Positions 1-5,238 of a stretch of DNA of 5,238 bases are shown piece by piece. A program made the position numbers and the translations under genes. The DNA lies in the NCBI GenBank assembly GCA_900321905.1, contig ONXZ01000113.1, positions 1-5,238 of the forward strand, in the 5' to 3' direction. The stretch comes from an uncultured Eubacteriales bacterium (GTDB taxonomy: Bacteria > Bacillota > Clostridia > Oscillospirales > Acutalibacteraceae). Numbering within the stretch: the stretch's first letter is position 1; each line of letters opens with the position of its first letter. The notes below the pieces were generated by a model, which saw nothing but the letters and a program-made list of their open reading frames with translations, was not told the origin of the DNA and made no database searches.

Positions 1-1131
1 ACTGAACAGGTAGTTAAGCCAGATACAGAACACGAGCCACCAGAAACTTTTGACGTTGATAAGCATCAGAAGAATACAAACAACGTTCATCATATTAACG
101 GTAATAAGTACGGCTTTTTTGCCAAAACGTTTAACAAACGCAGGGGCGAAAATCATGCCCCACAATGAAGCGTTACCGATAATGGTCCACGCGACACCGT
201 AGGTTGCACCGTTTGCGGTGTGACCGTAACTCTGGTTGTAAAGCAGGATATTCTGATATGCGAGTTCAAGGAAGCCAAGCCAGCCCGCAAGAGCGATAAT
301 CCAGAAGTATTTGTTTTTAGCAACTTCTTTGAGCGCGTCAGTAAAGCGAATCTGGATTGTATGAGTTTTAGCCTGAACAATCTTTTCCTGCGTGTTGGCA
401 TAAACCACGATTGTTAAACCGATACCGATAACGGCATAAACAGGATATGTAATTCTGTAAACAATAAGATTTGTCTGGTCGTTGTTTGCAAAAAACTGCG
501 CTACAACAGGGTTGATGAAGTTCATAATTGACGGCGCAAGCGAGTAAACAACTGCTTTTACCGAAAGAACATTTGTCCTTTCCTGCGTATTTGGTGAAAG
601 AACGTGAATCAGGTTCTCATACGCGTCTCTGAAGAAATTGAAGAAGAAATGCAGCGCAAGATTGCACAGAAATACGACTGCAAGTTTAATCCAGTAGCCG
701 TTTTCGTATCCGAGAGTTTTGCCCGGAAACATTGAATACATCTGTGCATACGGGAACCACACATAAATAAGAGCGATGACCGCCGTGGGTATACCCATAG
801 AGAGCAGATACGGTCTGTACTTGCCGCCCTTACCGCGCGTGTTATCAATCATATTTGCCCTGATACCTGTTAGCGGAATATTAAGCAGGGTCGCAATAAG
901 ATAAATAATATACGTGTGCTTTGGACCAACGCCGATAGCACTGCTTACGATGATATTGGTTGTGCTGACAATAAGCGTTGAACCGAGTTGGATAATGAAG
1001 TATGCACCGATACCGCCGAATGCGTATGCTCCGATTTCCTTAAAGGTCATATACTTGCCTTTAGGCGGAACTTTCCAATAACTTTTTACATCTCTGATTG
1101 TACTTTTGGCTTTCGCCACGTAATCAGCCAT
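1..1131 (-). CDS. GPH/MFS_2-family sugar transporter, N-terminal 377 residues (3' end outside window)
   Basis: This is a partial gene reading leftward and open at the window edge. The protein is rich in membrane helices (about residues 37-60, 73-92, 108-126, 149-166, 225-244, 275-296, 313-331 and 338-358), as in the 12-helix glycoside-pentoside-hexuronide (GPH) branch of the major facilitator superfamily. Such proteins are usually 450-510 residues, so roughly a quarter is missing. Visible family marks are the DNTRGKGGKYRP loop (96-107), the SPNTQERTN loop after helix IV (179-187) and VKRFGKK (333-339). All three match corresponding positions in the complete transporter at 2989-4527. Oddly, the two helix-II aspartates used for cation binding in MelB appear as Asn84 and Thr88 by hand alignment. 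The ATG at 1131 is supported by GGGGGAG 8 nt upstream and a near-consensus promoter. The substrate cannot be read from the sequence. Family call is firm; coupling mode is uncertain. Confidence 0.87.
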   Translation of the reverse strand, partial: MADYVAKAKSTIRDVKSYWKVPPKGKYMTFKEIGAYAFGGIGAYFIIQLGSTLIVSTTNIIVSSAIGVGPKHTYIIYLIATLLNIPLTGIRANMIDNTRGKGGKYRPYLLSMGIPTAVIALIYVWFPYAQMYSMFPGKTLGYENGYWIKLAVVFLCNLALHFFFNFFRDAYENLIHVLSPNTQERTNVLSVKAVVYSLAPSIMNFINPVVAQFFANNDQTNLIVYRITYPVYAVIGIGLTIVVYANTQEKIVQAKTHTIQIRFTDALKEVAKNKYFWIIALAGWLGFLELAYQNILLYNQSYGHTANGATYGVAWTIIGNASLWGMIFAPAFVKRFGKKAVLITVNMMNVVCILLMLINVKSFWWLVFCIWLNYLFS

Positions 1132-1139
1132 TTAACACA

Positions 1140-1146
1140 CTCCCCC
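1140..1146 (-). promoter_or_regulatory. Ribosome binding site of the leftward transporter
   Basis: GGGGGAG on the minus strand lies 8 nt upstream of the ATG whose first base is 1131, and it fixes that start. Confidence 0.8.
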
Positions 1147-1162
1147 TTGATGTTATAACTTT

Positions 1163-1191
1163 ATTATACGTTCACAAAGCGGTATAGTCAA
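1163..1191 (-). promoter_or_regulatory. Sigma-A type promoter of the leftward GPH transporter
   Basis: The minus strand reads TTGACT (1191-1186), a 17-bp spacer and a perfect TATAAT (1168-1163). Transcription should begin near 1156, giving a leader of about 25 nt before the ATG at 1131. A perfect 8-bp palindrome GTTATAAC (1152-1159) covers the predicted start point. The T8 run of the preceding terminator lies just upstream of the -35 box and could act like an UP element; that last point is inference. Confidence 0.85.
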
Positions 1192-1192
1192 T

Positions 1193-1227
1193 AAAAAAAA
1201 CAAAGACTGTTCAACGAACAGCCTTTG
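1193..1227 (-). terminator. Intrinsic terminator of the two-gene membrane operon
   Basis: On the minus strand a 12-bp stem (arms 1227-1216 and 1212-1201) with a 3-nt GTT loop is followed by eight T residues (1200-1193). The only non-Watson-Crick pair is G-U in minus-strand RNA. In plus-strand RNA the same position would be an A-C mismatch, so the hairpin is built for leftward transcription. It begins 10 nt after the stop codon of the 204-residue gene. Confidence 0.93.
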
Positions 1228-1237
1228 TATATTTTTG

Positions 1238-1852
1238 TTATTCGGTTTTTTCGTCTTTATCTTTGTCACCGCTGAGGATTTCTTCAGCCTCTTCAAGTTT
1301 TTGTTTTTTCTTATCCTCACGCACAGACCAACTGAGATACCATAGGTAAATCAAAAATGCCGCGCAGCAAACTGCGAAAATTGCAATAGCCCAACGGAAT
1401 CCCGCAAGGACTTTATTTGCATTTTCCTGCGCCTTGACAAGGAAACCGACTGTAACCATCTGTCCCTGACCGACATTCTCCTTAACGCCGTTGACAGCGC
1501 CCTCTTGTTTTTTCTTGTCGGCTCTCTTTGACTCAGCATACTCTTTATCGGTCATATAAATGCCGTCTTTGAGGTAAACCTTTTGGTCTTTTTCGTCAAG
1601 ATAATAAGTGCTGTAAGCCTCAATCGGATCGTCCTTCTTGGCGTTAAACTTTTTATTTTCTTCAATATAGAAAGTAAGTTTTTTACCGTCTGAATCGGTG
1701 TAATCAAGTTTTTCAGGCATAAGCGCTATTGAAACTTTAGTATAAACAGGCTGGCTGAGTTTAAGCACAAGAGCGCCTGTGATGCCTGCAACAAGCAGTA
1801 CACCGAGAATTACTCCGATAATTATGGCTCTTTTCTTTTGTTTTGCGTTCAT
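1238..1852 (-). CDS. Hypothetical membrane protein with a transmembrane segment near each end (204 aa)
   Basis: I do not recognise this protein. A basic N-terminus (MNAKQKKR) leads into a hydrophobic helix at about residues 9-31, which could be an uncleaved signal anchor. A hydrophilic, Lys/Asp/Tyr-rich stretch (32-150) follows, then a second helix at about 152-174 rich in Trp, Tyr and Cys, and an acidic/basic tail (177-204). By the positive-inside rule both ends probably face the cytoplasm, with a soluble domain of roughly 120 residues outside. That region contains short Tyr-rich pieces (YSTYYLDEKDQ, VYLKDGIYMTDKEY). No catalytic motif is visible. The ATG at 1852 has AGGAGT 8 nt upstream. 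Only 20 nt separate it from the stop of the zinc-ribbon gene, and a terminator follows it, so it is the last gene of a two-gene operon. The coding call is strong; function is unknown. Confidence 0.85.
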   Translation of the reverse strand: MNAKQKKRAIIIGVILGVLLVAGITGALVLKLSQPVYTKVSIALMPEKLDYTDSDGKKLTFYIEENKKFNAKKDDPIEAYSTYYLDEKDQKVYLKDGIYMTDKEYAESKRADKKKQEGAVNGVKENVGQGQMVTVGFLVKAQENANKVLAGFRWAIAIFAVCCAAFLIYLWYLSWSVREDKKKQKLEEAEEILSGDKDKDEKTE

Positions 1853-1860
1853 TATTAGTT

Positions 1861-1866
1861 ACTCCT
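1861..1866 (-). promoter_or_regulatory. Ribosome binding site of the 204-aa membrane protein
   Basis: AGGAGT on the minus strand fills part of the 20-nt gap between the two operon genes, 8 nt before the ATG at 1852. It indicates independent initiation on a shared transcript. Confidence 0.85.
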
Positions 1867-1872
1867 GAAGGA

Positions 1873-2796
1873 TTATTTTTTGCCCTTTTCTTTGCGAGCG
1901 GCAAGTTTTGCCTTTGCCTCGGCAACAATTCTCTCCTGCTCCTCTTTAGCCTTCTTTTCGGCTTCTTCCTGCGCTTTTTCGCGCTCAATTCTCTTTTGTT
2001 CTTCTTTTGCTTCTTTTTCAGCCTTGCGAGCAAGACGTTCTTCTTCAAGTTGTTCGTGCGATTTAGCAGGAGCGCGCATTACAAGGAAATTAAATACAAG
2101 CGCTACAACAAGCAGAAGAAGCGCTACAAAGTAGCCCCACATTACGCTGCCGCTAATGTTATAAAGCGGAATATCACCGAAGTTAACAGCAGTTTCAGCG
2201 CCTACAGACTTGAGTCCAATGGTAAACATAATGCTTGAAACTACACAGCAAGCGATGCTGATGCAATCAAATATAACCATAAGTTTTGACTTTGGATGCT
2301 TGTTAGTAAACAAAATCATAAAGAATGCTATCACAATAAACAATGCGCAGAGGAGCATAAACAGGATAGCGAGCATTGTGTATGACAACACGCCGCTGCC
2401 GCCCTCAAACGACATATTAGTGAAGTACAGTCCCATATCGCCAAAGAAACTTTTGAACAGGTCTATAAGCGACTTGCCGTCGGTGAAAATACCAATCATA
2501 TCAATGCCGATACTCTCCGCGTCGCTTGTAAGTTTGTACCACGGAAGAATAAATCCGATTGCAGGGAGAAACGACATAATAATGCGTGCAATACGCAACT
2601 TGGTTCCCCAAATAGAATATGCAAACATATTCATTGTTTTGTGGAATGCAAGGGACCTTTCAGCCGCTTTTTCAGCGTCCTCTTCAAGTCTTGCTTCCCA
2701 ATTATAGTTAGGGATAGAAACACCGCACTCTTTACATTCTGCTTTAAATTCATACCAGCGCAGAGTTCTACCGCAATTTGGACAGGTACTTGCCAT
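1873..2796 (-). CDS. Zinc-ribbon, multi-pass membrane protein with charged helical C-terminal tail (307 aa)
   Basis: The N-terminus is a zinc ribbon with CPNC (Cys5, Cys8) and CKEC (Cys21, Cys24), a cytoplasmic four-cysteine knuckle. A charged linker (34-52) precedes about four membrane helices (near 70-87, 139-165, 172-196 and 217-240). The loop at roughly 88-137 is the largest non-membrane part between helices. The tail (245-307) is almost entirely Glu, Lys, Arg, Ala and Gln and should form a long helix or coiled coil; it contains an imperfect 12-residue repeat. Zinc-ribbon plus membrane architecture is common among uncharacterised Firmicutes proteins; I recognise no specific family and no active site. 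I start it at the ATG at 2796, not at the longer TTG at 2823, because AGAGGTG sits 5 nt before this ATG and the TTG lies at the predicted transcription start. It is first in an operon with the 204-aa gene. Confidence 0.88.
   Translation of the reverse strand: MASTCPNCGRTLRWYEFKAECKECGVSIPNYNWEARLEEDAEKAAERSLAFHKTMNMFAYSIWGTKLRIARIIMSFLPAIGFILPWYKLTSDAESIGIDMIGIFTDGKSLIDLFKSFFGDMGLYFTNMSFEGGSGVLSYTMLAILFMLLCALFIVIAFFMILFTNKHPKSKLMVIFDCISIACCVVSSIMFTIGLKSVGAETAVNFGDIPLYNISGSVMWGYFVALLLLVVALVFNFLVMRAPAKSHEQLEEERLARKAEKEAKEEQKRIEREKAQEEAEKKAKEEQERIVAEAKAKLAARKEKGKK
1927..2022 (-). repeat. Imperfect tandem repeat in the charged tail of the zinc-ribbon protein
   Basis: Residues 259-270 (AEKEAKEEQKRI) recur at 279-290 (AEKKAKEEQERI), 10 of 12 identical with a 20-residue period. 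The DNA copies are at 1987-2022 and 1927-1962. The low-complexity Lys/Glu coding here also creates long spurious open frames on the other strand. Confidence 0.75.
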
Positions 2797-2801
2797 AATG
2801 A

Positions 2802-2808
2802 CACCTCT
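2802..2808 (-). promoter_or_regulatory. Ribosome binding site that sets the zinc-ribbon protein start
   Basis: AGAGGTG on the minus strand ends 5 nt before the ATG at 2796. The upstream in-frame TTG at 2823 has no comparably placed site, so the shorter 307-residue product is favoured over 316 residues. Confidence 0.85.
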
Positions 2809-2828
2809 CAAATAGTTATTCAAATAAC

Positions 2829-2857
2829 ATTTTATCCTCTTTTATGCCGAATGTCAA
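2829..2857 (-). promoter_or_regulatory. Sigma-A type promoter of the two-gene membrane operon
   Basis: The minus strand shows a consensus TTGACA (2857-2852), a 17-bp spacer and TAAAAT (2834-2829, five of six consensus). The transcription start should be near 2822, giving a leader of about 25 nt to the ATG at 2796. Confidence 0.85.
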
Positions 2858-2905
2858 TATCAAATATGGACTGAGTGTAATAATTTATTTTCAATCAAAA
2901 AAGTG

Positions 2906-2934
2906 TTGATTTAATTATTATACTATGATAATAT
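2906..2934 (+). promoter_or_regulatory. Probable promoter of the rightward GPH transporter
   Basis: TTGATT (2906-2911) and TAATAT (2929-2934) are 17 bp apart, with TG at 2926-2927 giving an extended -10 (TGATAATAT). GATAAT (2927-2932) is an alternative -10 with a 15-bp spacer. The predicted start is near 2941, giving a leader of about 48 nt. The match to consensus is weaker than for the two leftward promoters, which would fit a regulated gene. Confidence 0.65.
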
Positions 2935-2938
2935 AGTA
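2916..2938. promoter_or_regulatory. Operator-like nested inverted repeats over the -10 region
   Basis: TACTAT (2921-2926) and ATAGTA (2933-2938) form a perfect 6-bp inverted repeat with a 6-nt centre. A second, offset inverted repeat, TATTAT (2916-2921) and ATAATA (2928-2933), overlaps it. Both cover the -10 box of the rightward transporter, a position where a repressor would block RNA polymerase. The AT-richness makes chance symmetry plausible, and no regulator gene is in the window. Confidence 0.4.
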
Positions 2939-2947
2939 GTGTTAATA

Positions 2948-2968
2948 ATCGGGCCGGAGAGTCCCGAT
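2948..2968 (+). other. Short 5'UTR hairpin upstream of the rightward transporter
   Basis: ATCGGG (2948-2953) pairs with CCCGAT (2963-2968) around a 9-nt loop. The stem starts a few nucleotides after the predicted transcript 5' end and stops 8 nt before the Shine-Dalgarno site. It is a GC-rich island in an AT-rich leader. There is no U-run, so it is not a terminator. A role as a 5' mRNA stabilising stem or a protein-binding stem is possible but unproven. Confidence 0.5.
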
Positions 2969-2976
2969 GCAGAAAT

Positions 2977-2982
2977 GAGGGA
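2977..2982 (+). promoter_or_regulatory. Ribosome binding site that supports a TTG start
   Basis: GAGGGA lies 6 nt upstream of the TTG at 2989. The nearest in-frame ATG (codon 15, base 3031) has only GAGGAA immediately against it, too close for normal initiation, so the TTG is chosen. Confidence 0.75.
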
Positions 2983-2988
2983 ATAATT

Positions 2989-4527
2989 TTGGCGGAATCA
3001 GTAGTTAACGAAGATATTACCACTGAGGAAATGGACGCGCTTGACAAACTTGCGTATACCAAAAAGAATTACCTTACTCCAAAGGAAATTGCGGCTTACG
3101 TGCTTGTCAACTTCGGTCAGAAGAACTTAGGTCAGTTCACATCCGCGTTTAAGGAATTCTTTATGATTCAGTTCCTTAAACTGAACACAACCGCATATGC
3201 AAACATCAATCTGTTTGCTTCAATCTACGACGCAGTCGATGACACGATTTCAGGTCTTATCATAGACAGAACGCGTACAAGATGGGGACGTGTAAGACCG
3301 TTCTTCATTCTTCCACTGCCGCTGTGGCTTATCGGCGGTTATATGATGTTTACCGTTCCGGGCGGACACATCAGCTCAGGCGGCAAGGTTGCGTGGGCGT
3401 CTATCGCAATCATTATATACGGTCTTGGTATGAGTTACTTCGGCGCCTGGGGTCTTATGATTTACAACATCACCCCAAACACCAACGAACGTAACAATCT
3501 TATCACAATTACAAAGTTCTTTGAACTTTTCGGAACATGGCTTCCGTCGCTTGTGCCTGTACTTGTAACACTGCTTCCTAAAGTAAGCCCTAAGTTTACA
3601 ATGGTTGGCATTTACAGCGGATTTGCATACTTTATGCTTATACTCGCGGCGCTGTTTGCGGTGTTCGGCTTCTTCAATATGCGTGAAAGAGTTCCGCTTA
3701 TGAGCCGTGAGGAAATGAATGAAACCTCCGTTCTTGAATCTGTTAAGAATATCTTTTCAAACAAGCCGCTGCTTGTTACAATCCTTGCAGAGTTCTTCAA
3801 CAACTTCAAGGCTGTCGGCGGCTCATCAGAGCAGTATTTCTGGCTCAATAATACGGGCTCGCTTATGAATCAGACAATCTGCGGTCTGTTCACAGGTATA
3901 CCAAACTACGTTATGGTACCAATCGCTGCAAAGATGGTTAAAAAACTCGGCGCAAGAATGACTGCTATTATCGCAGGTGTATTTGGTTTTGTTGCTTATA
4001 TGGGTCTTTTCATTGTGGGTTATCACCCGTTCGGTCAGACTTTTGAACAGCACAAAATCGCAAACCTCATTTTTGTAATCGTCGGTCTTACAATTTGCGG
4101 TCTTCCAAACAAGATTATTCAGGTTGCTAACCCAATCCTTACCGCCGAGGCACTCGACTGGATGGAGTGGAAGCACGGTATGAGAAACGAAGCGCTTGTT
4201 ACTACAGTACAGGGCTACTTTATCAAACTTGCTACTTCCGTTACAGGCTGGCTGTCAGGTATGGTGCTTACGTGGATTAACTACATACCGCTTACCGACT
4301 CACTCGGTAACGCTGTTCCGCAGACTGACCCGAAGATGCTCAACGGTATCTGGGCAGTATTCTGTATCCTGCCTGCACTTGCAAGAGGACTTTACGGCGT
4401 ATCATTTATCCTCTATCCTATTCACGGCAAACTCCAGCAGGAAATGGTTGTTGAACTTGCTGATATCCGTGCTGACAGACTTAAAGAGCAGGAAGCGCTT
4501 AATTCAGCAAATAAAAACGAAGAATAA
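2989..4527 (+). CDS. GPH/MFS_2-family cation:sugar symporter (512 aa, TTG start)
   Basis: This is a complete 12-helix-type transporter of normal family length, predicted to move a glycoside, pentose or hexuronide into the cell with H+ or Na+. Family marks run in order: helix II YDAVDDTISG with Asp81 and Asp85 at the MelB Asp55/Asp59 cation-site positions; DRTRTRWGRVRP (93-104); TPNTNERNN after helix IV (162-170); VKKLGAR (317-323); and the helix X-XI signature DWMEWKHGMRNE (390-401), matching the D-x-x-E-W-K-x-G-x-R-x-E pattern of the family. The C-terminus (about 481-512) is charged and cytoplasmic. The start is TTG at 2989, with GAGGGA 6 nt upstream. It has its own promoter and terminator, so it is probably transcribed alone. 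No glycosidase or isomerase gene is adjacent to indicate the sugar. It is a paralog of the leftward transporter at 1-1131. Confidence 0.92.
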   Translation: MAESVVNEDITTEEMDALDKLAYTKKNYLTPKEIAAYVLVNFGQKNLGQFTSAFKEFFMIQFLKLNTTAYANINLFASIYDAVDDTISGLIIDRTRTRWGRVRPFFILPLPLWLIGGYMMFTVPGGHISSGGKVAWASIAIIIYGLGMSYFGAWGLMIYNITPNTNERNNLITITKFFELFGTWLPSLVPVLVTLLPKVSPKFTMVGIYSGFAYFMLILAALFAVFGFFNMRERVPLMSREEMNETSVLESVKNIFSNKPLLVTILAEFFNNFKAVGGSSEQYFWLNNTGSLMNQTICGLFTGIPNYVMVPIAAKMVKKLGARMTAIIAGVFGFVAYMGLFIVGYHPFGQTFEQHKIANLIFVIVGLTICGLPNKIIQVANPILTAEALDWMEWKHGMRNEALVTTVQGYFIKLATSVTGWLSGMVLTWINYIPLTDSLGNAVPQTDPKMLNGIWAVFCILPALARGLYGVSFILYPIHGKLQQEMVVELADIRADRLKEQEALNSANKNEE

Positions 4528-4538
4528 TTAATCAGTTT

Positions 4539-4567
4539 AAAAGGCGGCTGATTGCAGTCGCCTTTTT
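4539..4567 (+). terminator. Intrinsic terminator after the rightward transporter
   Basis: A 12-bp stem (4539-4550 with 4555-4566, one G-U wobble) closes a 4-nt ATTG loop and ends in a run of five T (4563-4567), most of which pairs with the A-run at the stem base. It begins 11 nt after the stop codon. The wobble pair would be A-C on the other strand, so it favours rightward transcription. Confidence 0.88.
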
Positions 4568-4589
4568 AATAAAATCATTAATATAGAAT

Positions 4590-4598
4590 GGATGTGAT
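4590..4598 (+). promoter_or_regulatory. Ribosome binding site of hppA, supports a GTG start
   Basis: GGATGTGAT matches the anti-SD complement GGAGGTGAT at eight of nine positions and ends 3 nt before the GTG at 4602. Both upstream ATGs (4588, 4592) stop within a few codons, so the GTG is the plausible start. I see no convincing separate promoter between the terminator and this site. A TAGAAT at 4584-4589 resembles a -10 box but lacks a good -35 and would start transcription almost at the GTG. Confidence 0.7.
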
Positions 4599-4601
4599 TT
4601 A

Positions 4602-5238
4602 GTGGGTAACACTACATTGATTTTACTAATTATATGCGTAGTTGTGGGCATTGCGTCGCTTGCATTTGCGCTATTGACTGCACACAATATCACAAAAAAA
4701 GACGCCGGTAACGAGCGTATGCGTGAGATTGCAAAAAACATTGAGGACGGCGCAAAAGCATTCCTTACTTCTGAATACAGAATTCTTGTGTTCTTTGTAA
4801 TAGCGCTTGCGATACTTATTACTATTCTTATTGACTACAAAACAGCGCTTTGTTTCTTACTCGGCGCACTGTTCTCCACCCTTGCAGGTTATCTTGGTAT
4901 GACCGTAGCAACGAGAGCAAATGTAAGAACGGCTAACGCCGCAAAAGAGTCAGGCTTGTCCGGCGCGCTCAAGGTTGCGTTTTCAGGCGGTTCGGTTATG
5001 GGTCTTTCGGTTGTAGGTCTTGGCGTTATCGGTATTGCGGCAATCTTCCTTATTGTCACAAGATTTACAGATGTTATGAGTAACGCTTCTGCGCTTAATA
5101 TTCTTACAGGTTTCAGCCTCGGTGCTTCATCAATTGCTTTGTTTGCGCGTGTTGGCGGCGGTATCTACACTAAGGCTGCCGACGTTGGTGCTGACCTTGT
5201 AGGTAAGGTTGAGGCAGGTATCCCTGAGGACGACCCGC
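4602..5238 (+). CDS. hppA: Membrane-bound ion-translocating pyrophosphatase, N-terminal 212 residues (3' end outside window)
   Basis: This integral membrane enzyme hydrolyses pyrophosphate and uses the energy to pump H+ and/or Na+ out of the cytoplasm. Full-length members are about 650-800 residues with around 16 helices, so only the first quarter to third is present. Hydrophobic helices lie near residues 5-26, 60-78, 82-101, 131-153 and 166-182. The diagnostic PPi-binding signature is intact: RVGGGIYTKAADVGADLVGK at 183-202, with Lys191, Asp194, Asp198 and Lys202 at the conserved catalytic-site positions and Arg183 at the conserved gate arginine. PEDDP (208-212) continues the family motif. 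The residues that decide K+ dependence and ion choice lie beyond the window. The start is GTG at 4602. In fermenting anaerobes the enzyme conserves energy from biosynthetic PPi. A gradient it builds could drive symporters such as the upstream one; that connection is inference. Confidence 0.96.
   Translation, partial: MGNTTLILLIICVVVGIASLAFALLTAHNITKKDAGNERMREIAKNIEDGAKAFLTSEYRILVFFVIALAILITILIDYKTALCFLLGALFSTLAGYLGMTVATRANVRTANAAKESGLSGALKVAFSGGSVMGLSVVGLGVIGIAAIFLIVTRFTDVMSNASALNILTGFSLGASSIALFARVGGGIYTKAADVGADLVGKVEAGIPEDDP

Noticed and set aside
1152..1185. Possible catabolite-response-like operator near the leftward transporter promoter (TGTGAACGT and nearby GTTATAAC)
   Set aside because: The sequence does not match a full cre consensus on both arms. 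Only the 8-bp GTTATAAC palindrome is perfect, and that is common in AT-rich DNA.
1761..2048. 95-codon minus-strand frame, very rich in Lys and Arg
   Set aside because: It is a shifted reading of the low-complexity tail of the 307-residue protein and crosses both operon genes. It has no supported start.
1843..2238. 131-codon open frame on the plus strand, rich in Phe, Leu and Ser
   Set aside because: It lies antisense to the Lys/Glu-rich tail of the zinc-ribbon gene, whose codons read as Phe/Leu/Ser on the other strand. It has no credible ribosome site and no family resemblance.
2210..2707. 165-codon open frame on the plus strand
   Set aside because: It is fully antisense to the membrane-helix part of the zinc-ribbon gene, which has a promoter, ribosome site and domain evidence. 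Long antisense frames are expected there.
2967..2986. Two overlapping three-codon frames (ATGCAGAAATGA and ATGAGGGAATAA) just before the TTG start
   Set aside because: They are too short to weigh against chance, and the second overlaps the Shine-Dalgarno site itself. I see no attenuation structure linking them to the transporter.
2941..2990. Riboswitch in the leader of the rightward transporter
   Set aside because: The leader is only about 48 nt with a single 6-bp stem. It matches no riboswitch class that I know, and it has no terminator or sequestering alternative.
4196..4531. 111-codon plus-strand frame near the end of the rightward transporter
   Set aside because: It is out of frame with the transporter, whose own frame carries the conserved GPH signature through this stretch.

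Overview
The window looks like a chromosomal segment from a low-to-moderate GC Gram-positive anaerobe. A gut-type member of the Clostridia (Ruminococcaceae/Oscillospiraceae-like) is my best guess. The grounds are strong purine-rich Shine-Dalgarno sites, TTG and GTG starts, compact sigma-A type promoters, U-tailed hairpin terminators, a membrane pyrophosphatase, GPH-family sugar transporters and a zinc-ribbon membrane protein. The taxon is inference; no rRNA or marker gene is present.

Layout, left to right. (1) Bases 1-1131, minus strand: the N-terminal 377 residues of a GPH/MFS_2 transporter that runs off the left edge, with its own near-consensus promoter at 1163-1191. (2) Bases 1193-1227: a strong minus-strand intrinsic terminator that almost touches that promoter's -35 box and closes the next unit. 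(3) Bases 1238-2796, minus strand: a two-gene operon of unknown function. It encodes a 307-residue zinc-ribbon, multi-pass membrane protein with a charged helical tail, then a 204-residue protein with a membrane segment near each end. It is driven by a TTGACA-N17-TAAAAT promoter at 2829-2857. (4) Bases 2797-2988: a divergent control region with a plus-strand promoter, an operator-like palindrome and a short 5'UTR hairpin. (5) Bases 2989-4527, plus strand: a complete 512-residue GPH transporter starting at TTG, followed by a terminator at 4539-4567. (6) From 4602 to the right edge, plus strand: the first 212 residues of a membrane-bound ion-pumping pyrophosphatase (hppA).

The two GPH transporters are related in sequence and lie on opposite strands on either side of the unknown membrane operon. 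The complete one keeps the two helix-II aspartates that GPH symporters use for cation coupling; the partial one has Asn and Thr there. The pyrophosphatase converts PPi energy into an H+ or Na+ gradient, which could power cation-coupled sugar uptake. That link is inference, because the terminator separates it from the transporter gene.

I see no mobile element, CRISPR array, tRNA or rRNA, and no clear evidence of a wholly new system. The least explained part is the two-gene membrane operon.
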